Of a stretch of 64,000 nucleotides of DNA, positions 42,291-54,200 are shown one piece after another. Both the position numbers and the translations under genes were made by a program. The notes under the pieces are model-generated. The model did no database searches, was not told where the DNA came from, and worked only from the letters and a program-made list of their open reading frames with translations. The DNA lies in the NCBI RefSeq assembly GCF_030867095.1, contig NC_081828.1, positions 213,906,978 to 213,970,977 on the forward strand, given 5' to 3'. The DNA is from Alligator mississippiensis (Eukaryota; Chordata; Crocodylia; Alligatoridae). Position 1 is the first letter of the stretch; every line of letters starts with the position of its first letter.

Positions 42291-45243
42291 ACAACATGCT
42301 TAACAAAAAAAAGAATGCACAACAAAGGTAGTACATGAAGACGTATTTATTGTCACCAGGTTTAGCATCTTTAGAATACCTGGTATTTACTGTAAAAAAA
42401 GCAGCAGCATTTATGATTATTAGCTATATTCATATGCAGTGTGTCCTGCCATCAACCCCACTGCCCCGGTTTGGTTTTTCTGGCATGCAAGGTAGGCATT
42501 GCGGTTTCTTCGGCACTCCAGCCAAAAACATTGCCTACCTCTGGTCTGAGGGTTGATTTCACTTTAAACCCTTTGATTTAAATTCTGAGCCACAGAAAGG
42601 GCGTGTGCTTTTCTCCTTTGGGAATAACGCTGAAAAATGGGCGCAGAATTTATGTCACTTCCCCATTTCTCCATTATTTTCAAAATGTGATTGGCAGTTT
42701 CTCTGCTCCGTGCCCCAGCCTGGTGCCCACGGAGGTGTCAGCCACTCGTACAAACCACTGCTCATTCACGCCCGCTCTCTTAAGAGACTCCAACGTTTAC
42801 CTTTTGATTATTTAGCGCCAGACTCTGGTCTCCCATCACATGCAACCTTCCTGAATTCAGTGCAATTACACAGTGAGTTAGAGGATAATTTTGCCCCCAT
42901 AAATAAATTCTACTAAATTAATGCAGGACCCCTCTCAGTGCAATTAGATGTAAAGGAGATGATGTAAAGGCTACGGTTTGCATTATGTTAGCACCTATAG
43001 TCCCCATCATGGATCTGGGTCCTGATCATTCCTGGCCCAAAGACCTTTCAAAAAAGTCAGGGACCCTCCTTCCTTATTGCATGAGCTTTTGGCCCCATGA
43101 GCTTTTGAATTTAACTGTGTTTTTCCTATGAATGTTTTAAAGTATCAGAGGCATGAACGAGGAAATGTATAAAGGCAGCATCATGTATAAATGCAGAAGC
43201 CCAGGGGCCAGATTCTTCGCAGCTAGCTTGATCCTCCAAGTGAGCAATAGCTGCCGCTATTTCTTTCCTCCCAAATTCAATTTGAGCAGCAGAACCCAAA
43301 TTAGAAACCAGGCTGCTTAAACTGGAATTTAACTTCACTCGGTGCTAAACAATCTCTGCTGAACAGAAGGAAAAGGGAAGCTGTTAATAGCACAGAAAAC
43401 AGCTCCAGACAGGTGTCAGTTCAACTAGGCTTACTGCCGCCTGAATAGACAAGGCTGTTCCACAACCTCCCTCCGTCTGTCCGGGTTCAAAGCTCTGCAC
43501 GTCTGTGAAGGGGGAAAACAGGACTTCTCTGCTCTCAGCAACCAACAGATTTGGGCTTTTAAAGCCTTAAAAATTATTTTTACCCTTCAGCATGTAGGGG
43601 TGCAAAACACTTTGCTGTTGCACTGTTGCATTTTGCACTGTTATCTTTTAGGGGTGGGCAAAAAGTCACACTAATCATATGTACAAGGTTGTTTCAGAAA
43701 GTAACAGCAGTTTTGAAATGAAGCCACGTTGTGCGTGACCCACATCACTTCTGAACACAGCTGTAAATCAGGGGCTGGTTCAAGGATGCCCTGCTTGGTT
43801 GCAGACATGCAATGTGGGCAGCCACTGCGCTGTTCACTCCTGAAGCCCCTCGCAGCGGCAAAGTGAAGCAAGACACCGCAGCTGCTCCAGAAGTCACAGC
43901 CCATCCTTATTTTATGCTTCCCTGCAGCACGTGCATGAGAAATGCTGTGCCTCTGAAGCCCATCGTTAGCAACTTCATTTTATCGTTTGAAAAACCTGAC
44001 GACAGGTTGATCTGAAGTGGGCTTGAAGCACGCCTCTATACTGACACAATGACACTGAACGGGGTGTATAGCTATTTTCACCCACATCTGGAATAGGAAA
44101 GACCAGATTACCATGCTCGGGAGCAGGAGGAACAACTCTGCTGCAAATAAATCAAGTTGTGTTTCGGTAAGGTAGATGAGAGCTCACAATTGGCTTGGTG
44201 GGCATTAACCAGGTGCGGGTCTCAGTTATTCCCTACAGAAGCCAGCTTACATCCTTCCTTTGCTTCGGTTAATTATTGGTGGCAATAATACCCGCGTCTA
44301 TTATTGTGGCCAACGAAAGGCTCACGCTGGGACTGGGCTCCCATGTGCTGGGTGCTACATAAAACACAGGACAGGGAATCTCTAATTGGTTATGGATTGC
44401 TTTTGTAGTGCACGGTCCTGGTAAGGAGGAAGTCGAACATCATCATGCTGTTTAGAAATACCAGTTCCTCTTATACATTTTCAGCTACGCATGTGGGGAA
44501 GCAGGAAATCATTATTTTCTGACCAACGTGCTGCCCTGTGCATGCCCCTTACCCCTCCAACACCACCGCCTGCGATTTCCAGCGAAAGATGAAGGCACAG
44601 AGGAAGTTCAGGATCAAATCCATCCATCATCCAGCAAGGGCTCAGTTCCTCATTGCCCTGCAATGTCTATACTTTATATCCCGGTGCCACAAGTGTCGTA
44701 CATGACCAGATCACAATGGCAACACCTTTGCAGCATATAGGAATTCAATAAAGTTAGTTAAAATGCTAATAAAACTTCCCACGGCCCTCACTGCCTGCCA
44801 CGTTTCTGAAGCCCGAGCAGCAGCATCTGGCTGTAGCTAGACCCCACATGTCGCGCAGTTAGTAAACTCTGGGATCTGCCGTGGCCACGTGGCACCTTCA
44901 ATGTATTGCCTCAAGGGCAAAGGATATAAGTGACTGTACATGACGCAGGGAAATAGGGAACTGGATGGGGAAGGGCAAACTTTCACATCACTAAAGGAAG
45001 AAAGGGGGGCACAGAGGGTACAAAGCTTGAGGCACAGCTTGGGCTGCCTCCGGGGCTTCGGTCTGCTCCCAGACCCGCCATGCACCGACGCCGTACACCC
45101 TCACGGAGGGGCAGGGGATGCAGCCACTAGTTGCTCCCCATCTGATGCCCCTCTTCTGGGGCAACCGCCGCACCCCGCTGGCCAGCTCTTCCTCGCCCTC
45201 TTCTCCATCCTTCATTGCAGCCGCCCGTGTGTCGGGCACACTG

Positions 45244-45296
45244 CCTTTTTATGCTCTCTGGAGGCTCCGCCCCCAGATTGAAGATGGACCAATCAG
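45244..45296 (-). promoter_or_regulatory. Promoter-like cluster: CCAAT, GC box, TATA (minus strand)
   Basis: Reading the minus strand, CTGATTGG (inverted CCAAT, 45,296-45,289) is followed by GGGGGCGGAGCC (GC/Sp1 box, 45,274-45,263) and GCATAAAAAGG (TATA-like, 45,254-45,244). The order and spacing suit a compact core promoter that would start near 45,215-45,225 and read left towards OBSCN. The downstream 200 bases are CpG-richer than the surroundings. No transcript is proven, and a promoter inherited from an old inserted element cannot be excluded. Confidence 0.4.
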
Positions 45297-45383
45297 AGAG
45301 AGGTGGGGTTAGTCCCCTCTCTGGTCCGTCTTTTCACCTCGCCCCTGGGTAGAGCCAAGGCAAGCCTCTCCCCTGGCCTTCTT

Positions 45384-45410
45384 TGATTGGTGGGAATGCC
45401 CCACCAATCA
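45384..45410. promoter_or_regulatory. Perfect palindrome with paired CCAAT boxes
   Basis: TGATTGGTGGG and its exact reverse complement CCCACCAATCA flank a five-base spacer, placing two CCAAT boxes back to back about 90 bases upstream of the TATA/GC-box cluster. An imperfect GAGAGGTGGGG/TCCCCTCTCT hairpin lies between them at about 45,296-45,321. Confidence 0.6.
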
Positions 45411-48400
45411 TTTTAAGCCTTTTCAAGCCGGTTAGCCGGGTTGCCGTTGGCAAGCCTGCCACAATTTTATCACTCATTTTTAGCCACTGTTTATATGCTC
45501 TTGCTGCCTCTTAATTTCCATCTCCCCCGCTTGCCTTCCCCTGGCCCCACCACCCCCCAATGCATCAAAGCACAATTTTCTGGATACTTTAATCTTAGCA
45601 TTGGAGCCAGGATATTCTGCTGGTTTTTACAAGTCTCCTTTCAAGCTCCAGTGAATAAAGCAGTGTTACAAGTCTTCCATGGGTGGATCTAGGATTTGAA
45701 GAAGGGGTGGGGGGGCTGCTGGGGGGAAGTGAGGTGTATCTTCCTATATGAACACAACCCAGTTTTCTCCAGTTAAAAATAAACTAGAAGCTTTCCTAAT
45801 GTGCTCAGGGCTGTGGACTGTATTATTCAGTTTAATATTGAAGCAAAAACAGATATAACTTCATTGTTTTTAACTCAGTCTGCAGGGCTGCGAAATAGGA
45901 GCTTCCTCACCAGAAGGAGCTAACAGATGGCAGAATTGCAGAACAAAAGGATGACTTGATTAGTGAAACATTAAGGCCATTAAAAAGAAGAAAACTTGTT
46001 AATACTTGTGAAGAGTTTAAAAGGGTTCAGAGAGATTATAGCGAGCCGTGAAGTCAAGCGACTCCCTCAAAACTGCCCGACTAGAAATGCTACCGTCACT
46101 ACTAGGCAGGTGGCTTTAAACTGTGGATGGACCCAGGATCAAAGCGAGGTGCAAGTGCATCTCCCCTGCATCTGTCCCCGATGCCTTCCCAGTTTTTAAA
46201 CTGTTTTTACTGCTCTGAGAAAAAGAAATTATAGGGGAGTATAAGTACTCAGGTTTCCTTTTTGCAGCTGTATTTCTTCCAGACACCCTGACCGCAATGG
46301 CAAACCATAGGGAGCAAAACCTGTGAGCTGCATTCACAAGGTCAGGCCTACCACCAAACCCAAACTGAAGATGAGTTGGAATTTATAACTCCAGTTTATG
46401 GTAGAGAGACCTCCTCCCTCTCATTTATATTTCTATACTCTTGACTGGCCATATTTTTCAGCCACCATACAGCAGTAAGAATAGCAGGCATATACAATGC
46501 AACCAAAAAAAATTGCATTTGATTTTTAAGAAACCATCACCAATTTATCTGCGATCACATCCAGCAGGCTGACAACTTGCAATGTGACAAACAGCAGCAA
46601 GTACTAAGGGGACAACCATATGTCCAAAAATACCTGTAGAAGATCAAATGAAGTAAGCTAAGCTTTAGAAAGCGCTAGGTATGAGGAAGAAAACTGAAGA
46701 GCCGGTCAGCTCTACTGTGTTAAGGGTCTTTAAGACCTGCAGCAGAAGGCAATTGGGTGGCATTTAAGATGAGGCAGAATTTCTCATTCACTTTAAAAGT
46801 TTTTTATTTAAAATCAGTCCTTATGCGGGATGGGGAACACCTTGGAGAATTAAACAGAGGTTTTTAAACTCTAAATCAACTTTCCAATTCAGTTGTCAGC
46901 AACGTTGTCCAGCAGCGAGCCAAAATGACGCAGTGGCCTGGCCATGGCCAGGGGGAAGCCCCCCTTCACAGGACACTGTCAGGACCCTCCGGCCTGCTGA
47001 CCCCATCAAACTAACCCCTGGGATGATCACCTTTTACACTGCAGTCAGTGCAATTAGTCCGATTTCACATTCGTTTCTGAGTCCTTTGCATTTTCTGCAC
47101 ACTCACGCCAGGCTGCTGCATTTGGGCTGCTGAAAGTACAAAAGACTTTATTTGTTCAAAAGAAAAGGGAAAAAAACCCCAACCCTGGCTCTCTGGGAAT
47201 TAAAACCAGTGAAATATGCCTGTGTATTAAAAGTCTTCCTTCTAAGACAGCTACACAGTGTTTCCCCGACTATAAATGCTTATGCACTGCACAGGCCACA
47301 GCTTACCACCCAACATTTGTTTCAGTCTCAACAAGGCACTTCGCATCGATAGTGCTGTCGTTGATATAGGGCTGATGATCAGGTCAAACCTATGCAGAAG
47401 GAGGATGCTGAAACCAGCCCAGCTCTGTGCCCATGAAGGCTGGCATAGGAGCGCATGCCCCAGATGCTTTCAGTGGCTTTTAAAAAAAGCTCAAGAGCAG
47501 GTGCCAAGTCTCATCGGTGGTGCAAGGTAGAAATAAAGTCGGCAGCCAAAGATCTCACTGCTGCCATCTCCCAGGGGCATGGCATGCCTCATGCATGGAA
47601 GTCGTCCAGCGGCGTGGTGGAAGAACAAACTATTCTGGGGTAGCTGTGCTGGAACAAACCCTGCTGCGGACGCACTGTGCTGGAAAACGTTTCCAAGGCA
47701 CCCGCTGTGCAGGGGAAGGAAGCCAAAGGTTTTTCTCCTTCTGCTACTTCGTGCAACTTGCATGAGAGGTAGCTTCTTGCCGGGCCCCTCCTATTCAAAT
47801 GATCATTGCAATGATAGCAGGGCCCGAAACCCAAGGTCTGCTCGAGTCCCACGTGACCATGTGCTCTGCTCAGTAATACATTCCTGGGGTGCTCTCCATA
47901 CCTGAAGGCACGTGGCCCATGCCCGTCCCAGACTCACCCACCAGCAGTATGCTTGAAGCATTTGTCCTCTATGTCCTGAAGGGAGGAGCAGGTGCTTCAG
48001 CAGATCGATACGGGCTTGAGCAACGCTTTGAGGTCGAACAGTACCTTTCCATATAGTGCCTGTACAATCCCCATCGCTGGGCTCTAGGTCTGCCGTGTCC
48101 CAGATCCAGAGGGGCCCATTTCTGCTTGTGGACCCACACATCCATCCCTGAAGTCTGGCAATGAATCAATCTCATAAGAAAGTGCCACAGGGTACAGGGT
48201 GGCATAGGTTGCTCCATGTACTACCGAACCAGTCTGGCTACTTTACCTAAGGCCATGCAAAGAGCGTGCTGGTGGGAAGGAGGGAAGGAGAGACAAATAA
48301 TTAATATTAATAATTATTCCTGCTGGCAAGCAACGGTTTGTTTCCTGGTGGAAATACTAAGGTACTTGCCTTCAGGGTGTATCACCCGTGCACATACGCT

Positions 48401-51202
48401 CTCACTTGTGGGTGTCTCCCATCCTGGGCTTTGGCCAGAGACTTTTCTGCCATAGCTGTGCCAATAGACTGCACCCCACTTCCACCAGACCTCGTGCACC
48501 CGTGCTGAAAGGATGAAGAGCGGCACACGCTTCCTGTGCCCCGGTTTGCTCTGTCGCAGAGCCCTATATCAAGTTGGTTCTGAAGAAGAGGACCGAGCGA
48601 GATTCACATACATTTAGGAGACCCCCTAACACAGGTAACTTCATTTTTTTCTTTCAGTAATCGTCCGCATACACACGCTCACTGGTGGGCGACTCCAAAG
48701 TGGAGCCCACACACCCGGAGTTGGGTCTCGGCAAGCAGCAAGTGTAGGAAGGACCTGAGGATGCTCCTGCCCTCGGGGAAGAGCAATCAAATCTGCAAGA
48801 ACAAGTTGGGGAACGACTGGCTGGATTGCAATGCTGAAGTCTCGGCGCCAGAAAGCGGCACCAAGGCTGGAGCTCTTCAGTCATCTCATCCATCACCCAT
48901 CCAGGCTGCGAGGACTCAAGCAGCCCATCTCCCGCGTGAAAGCCCCTAGCCAGGCTGAGGCATGCTAGGTCCCTGGGGTTATTGGTAACACAACGTGGGG
49001 TGGGCGAGTTGGGCATGAGCCCCAGGTGCCTGCTCAGAAGGGCACTGAAATGGCAGCTGCCGCTGGTGCTTCAGCAGCCGTTGAGCGCAGGGCCCCTGCA
49101 CCACCGCTGTAGCAGCGGACGGGGTCAGGCAGACGGCTCCGGGCCAGCAGCAACCAGGGACTTTGAGTGCCTGGGGCAGGTAACACTGTCTCCGCTGGGG
49201 CTGGTGCAAAGGGGCTCCGAAGAGGTCACTCTACACCCACTGGCTTAAGGGACCAACCACTTGAGCAGCTGTTAGGGATAGTTGTCTCCTGCAGGCAGAA
49301 AGGGAGGAAGGCTGGGGGAAGCCAAGCTTAGGGAGGGGGTTTGTGCATCCTCCTGTAGTAACATCAGGAGTTGCTTGGGGGAAAACACCCAAAAATGCCA
49401 AGAAGAGGGAAATACTGACCTTTACCGACACCTTGCACGGACCGTTTGTGAGCAGGGCTCCCAATTGCATTCAGGGTGCTGTCGGACAGTACAATTTGCA
49501 CGTGCTAACTCCATGGAAGGTTTTGCAGTATCAAAGTTAGTGCACACGTGTGCTGCGAGCAGTCGCATGTAAGGTGACAGCAGCTTCTCCGACCTGCACA
49601 GCTGACTTGCTCCTAGAGGGCTGGCAAGCAGGGACGTGGCGAGGAGCTGCCAAGTCTGCCCGGCTCTGGTGGCTCTCCCGCGGTTCCCCCATGGCTGGCC
49701 AGCTCTCCAGTTACATCTGTCTGGGGCAGTAGAGATCAGGATAAACCACCCACATAGGGGGTGGCACTGGAAACACTGCATCCTGGGATGCTGGAGGACC
49801 ATAAATGACTTGTCTTGGCCCCGTGGAACAGACTGGTGTTACCACAATACAAACTGCCAGACACTCCTCGCCCGAGGAGGCATAGCTATGAGAAATTTAG
49901 AGCACATTCAACATCTTTTTCTGCTGTGATGCACAGACACGCCTGTCTTCAGTGTATTTAACACATGGGAAGGGTCATGTCTAACACCACCCAAGGTACT
50001 GAGGCAGGAATTTGCCAACATTTTCACAGTTCTCAGGAAAGAAAGAAAAGACTGAATAGAGGGATTTACTTCATCTACCAGAATGGAAACATTGGAAATG
50101 CTAACCCCTGAACCTCAAATGTTTTCCACCCTGGCGTTGCAATAATTTGGCACAGGATTCCCTAGACAGGCCTAACTCTTGCATTGTGACTCTCCTGCCA
50201 GGAGAAAATTCAAACTAGCATGGAATGTATAATAGATCCAATTCATTTTTTTAAATACTACATATAAAAGCAAAAGGGGTCATAAGAGAATGAATGACAT
50301 GAGGCAAGAATATGTCATCTAACAAAACTAGAACCTAGCTAGGTTAGCTGTATCGTGTGCTCTCACCATTCAAATGCCAACTGTCCAGAGGCCTGAACCG
50401 TCACGATGCCCCGAGACGGACACGTGGGTGGGTCCATGTAGAAATCCAGCGCGGGATCTATGCAGGAGGAAGCCCAATGCAAGATCAGGATCCCAGGTGG
50501 TCAGCTTTCCTAGGCAGGTTCTGGGCCTCCCTGTGTATTTGTTTCGCACAATGCGATCATGACCCTGTGTGGGGCTTCTGGGCACTACGGGCATTTATAC
50601 GCGTACATTTTTGCACCGGGATGCACTAGAGCCCCACACACGAGCCGACACGCGCTGCACCGCGTGAAGTTGTAGAAGCAGCAAAATGCACGTCAGCGTG
50701 CAGAAAATGGCAGTGGCACGCTTTTCTACTAAAACTTCCTCGATGCGTTTTAGTTCAAAAGAGCGCTGCTGCCATTTTCTCACTCACATTTTGCTACTTA
50801 TATACCTTTGTGTGCGCCGCAGTGCCGGGCACTTTTGAAAGCGGTGCAAACAGGTACGAATGCCTTATCTGGAGCGGAAACTGATCTGCAATGCATTGGA
50901 AAAGCATTACGGTTCAAGACATCCGTCACATTCCTGAAGACTACATTTTTTGCTGTAAGGCCACTTAAAGGGAACCAATAATGGGATGAATGGCGGGTAT
51001 ATGGGTCATTCACTGAAAATTCACCAAAGGAAAAAGAGTTGATCTCATTACTTCACTGCAACTTGGATCTTGGAAAGACTCTCCATTTCCTGCATGTGGT
51101 TTTACATTTGGAAACTGGAACAAAGATGATCTTCCTGCTCTGGCCCGTGTAAAAAGAAGCAATCCCTTGATATCAAATCGACAGCTCCCACTCCCCATAT
51201 CG

Positions 51203-54200
51203 TTTATTGAAGTAATAAAATCACAGTGAGTTAAAATATGATGTACTTTAATTATTTTCATAACTGCAAGTGTTATCCAGAACACACAACAGGTCTTTTC
51301 AGTGCTGAATTACAAAACAGGAGGAAAAAAAATCACACGAAGGACAGAAGCTGATAATTAACATAAGTTCAACTGAACAAAACAACGGCTGTAACTATTT
51401 ATTAGGCACATACATACAACATAACTGATTATTTAAATTAAAAAAAAAAATCAATTATATACATAAAATACTAGAAAATTACACTGGCCGTGATTTATTA
51501 CAGAAGTCTCATACATCTGAGAATTTCATACATGTAACAAACCTTAGCATCTCTTTCTGCTCTTGGACCAGTTTCTTAATATGAGAACTGCACGCAGCTC
51601 ACGTGGTAGGCTACTTGACACGAGTGAATACAACCCAGCCCCGGCCATGAGGCATCCTGGCGGCTCCACGTAATACAAGCGATTTACAGAAAAAAAAATG
51701 CACCTCGGGTTCACAAAACGAGATGTACCCACTTCCTATATTAGCAAAGCCTATCCCAACAGAAGTCTGTGTAGTATAACTAACTTTTTTTTTTAAGTTT
51801 AGTGTTACACAAGAGGTAGAAGTGAGATTTTTGCAGCGTTCACCAAATATCCGTCGTCTACAGAAACACTGAAATGAGCCTAAAAAATCGACTATGATTA
51901 AAGTCTTGTATAACTAACAAATGACATCTTATATTTTCAGCTAAATTGTACTTGCACATATTTCTGTTGGGTCCACTAAACGGAGCAGCTCGCAAAAACT
52001 CTCTTCTTGTCAGCAATATTTCACTAGCAGTGTAAAAATCTGTTTTTAAGTTTAATGTGTTTGACCAACATGTAAAAGATATACTTTGGACACCAAACAG
52101 TATATTAAAATATAGACACTATTAATCTTTTTATATTTGTCATAAAAAATAAAAGTAAACTTATTTGTCCCCATATATATTGGAAATAGCCTAATCTTGT
52201 GAAAAAACTATGCTCATTATTACTGTGCAAAAACAAGTGTTAAACCAGTTGTATTATATACAGTAAAAAACGTAAAGCAACCTTTATCTGGCAACGGATT
52301 TTCTTAAGTCGACACTGGTCTACTCCTTCTCTCATTCTCTAGTCTATGCACATATGTTGGTTTTTAAAGCTTATTGGCAAATAAGCAGCAAAGAAGATTT
52401 AGAGTTCCAGTTCCCCCATTTAAGAAAAAAAAAGCTGCTATAAGCTGGTTTACCCCACACATTGTTATTTTTTTTACTTCTAACAACAAAAGTTAAATAA
52501 GTACATTAAAATGCACCTTATCTTGCACCTTTAATTATAGTATTGCTAATAAAGAAAAACATCACCGTGTTATATATAAACCAATTCGACTGTCCTGTCC
52601 GAAAAATAAAATAAAATAAAAAGCAATAGTGTTTGTTAAAAGCAAACTGTAAAACAATTTATAATATAAAGTAACTTCATAGATGCACAATTTCTCTTTT
52701 CATAATTGTACATAAACTTCACAAAACAGAAAAGTGCTGGTGATTGAGACGGATAAACTGCACTGGAGACAAGTCAAGATCTTACCATGGTTAAGGCTGT
52801 ATTTCTATCCAGGCAAATCAGTATAAACAAGGTGCAAAATTCTCGGCCGCCTATAGACTCGACTTAGCCAAAGCGTGTACAGAAGGTGCATTCCCCAGCT
52901 TTGCACAAAAGCAAAATGCGTTTCCAATTCCAATGTGTTACCGTGGTACGGATACTCTCAACGACACGGGGAATGCATATTTTTCTGGAATTTCTTGATA
53001 CCGAACAGTCAAAGGGGAACTGCAAAGCTTGCATGCACAAAACGATGCGATCTCAGATTAACATCTCAGGTCATAAAACACAAAGCTCAACTGAAATAAA
53101 AAGCTGGCAAACCTAATGACTTCCCTGGAAGCAGGATTGTACCCGTTTTCTATGGAGCCGAATCACGACTCAACATACAGTTTTAAGAGATGCATGAAAT
53201 GCAGCTCTCTACTACGATCACATAAAATACCCGCGTTGTGCTCCCTGCTGGCTTTCGGTATGGAGGTCGGTTCTTGCAAAATCTGGTGTAGGGGGTGGGC
53301 GAGTCCTAAACTGAAGCCTTTAAAAAAAAATGAACAGCGATGTCTTAAAAAGATGGAGGGGGAGAATGAAGAAAAAAAAATTAATGCAATATCATGAATA
53401 AAAAACCAGGCTCTTCAGGCCGGCTGAAAGCAGTTCTCTTATTTTTTAGGTTGTTCTCTTAAGACATCACAACTTCCCCAGAACAGGGAGAGAACAAAAT
53501 CCAGGTTTCAGAACAGGGCAGAAAATGACAAATGCAATCTTATGTTTTGGGATTTTTTTAATTATACTGGTTGGAGTGGTTTTATTCTTCCTTTCAGTAG
53601 TAATACAACCCACACATTCAAGTTCATAGCCTCACTCCAGTGACAAGCAGTAGCTGTGGCCTCTCATAACCCTGTGTCCCGAGTCGAGGCGAATGCTAGG
53701 ATTTCGGGCAGAGGAGAACCAAGATTAAAGAGGCATCAGGTAAAAAAATGTTAGCTTTGTGCTAAACGTAAAATCGACCGTTTGGGACATTCGACCCATC
53801 CACTATCACGTAGAAGACGTGCTTTCTAACAGCTGTATTGCGGCACGCGGAGAGGAAGAGCAGCAGGATCAACACGTGGGGAGCACGAGACTGGTGCAAC
53901 CCATCTGAATCCTGGAAGTCTTCCCCTGTTAGGACACCGCTCCGCAGGGCAGCACTTCTTCCTTAGCAACACAGTAATTAGTGACAAATAACATTGATCC
54001 TATTAGTAAGATCTTTATAGTAGTTCTGTCGAAATACCTCAATCATCACAAGAAGGTTAGGGGTGCCGAGGAGAGGTAGAGGTACAGCCACGGGCACAAG
54101 CGTGCTCGTGTTGCAGTGGGCAGAGCGGATGCTCCCCGCGGGGCTGCTAAGACAGAACCACCACTAGTTTCACTTCTGTTACGTCCCCAACAAACTGCAA

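Larger units (their letters stand above)
41027..42543 (+). mobile_element. Possible hAT-like element carrying a minisatellite
   Basis: The left end CCGGGGTGGGCAAC (41,027-41,040) and the right end ATTGCCTACCTCTG (42,530-42,543) are near inverted copies of the common hAT terminus CAGGGGTGGGCAAC. The 1.5 kb between is mostly TG-rich minisatellite and a CT-rich tract, with no transposase. The right end also forms a local hairpin with GGTAGGCATTG near 42,491, so the two ends might belong to separate insertions. A convincing 8-bp target duplication is not visible. Confidence 0.5.
42544..51202. other. Intergenic, no gene recognised
   Basis: This 8.7 kb has no supported coding exon. It contains one possible hAT-like end at 43,650 (AGGGGTGGGCAAAAAG, partner not found), a CpG-richer block with promoter-like motifs at 45,050-45,410, and many short ORFs without domains. 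Sequence from 47,100 to 50,000 is relatively GC-rich with dense overlapping ORFs on both strands, none convincing. Confidence 0.5.

Noticed and set aside
41157-42338. Open frames of 250-326 codons on both strands, Cys/Val-rich or His/Thr-rich
   Set aside because: They are translations of the TG-rich minisatellite, which lacks stops in several frames; low complexity and no splice or start context.
43126-43338. 70-codon minus-strand frame starting MKLNSSLSSLVSNLGSAAQI
   Set aside because: Looks protein-like at first sight, but has no splice sites, promoter or recognised homology.
43650-43665. Single hAT-like terminus AGGGGTGGGCAAAAAG
   Set aside because: No matching opposite end or related body was found nearby, so no element is called.
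44837-45281. Overlapping frames of 82-113 codons on both strands beside the promoter-like cluster
   Set aside because: GC-rich open frames with no recognisable domain; the minus frame starting MPDTRAAAMKDGEEGEEELA sits after the TATA-like box, but there is no further support for coding.
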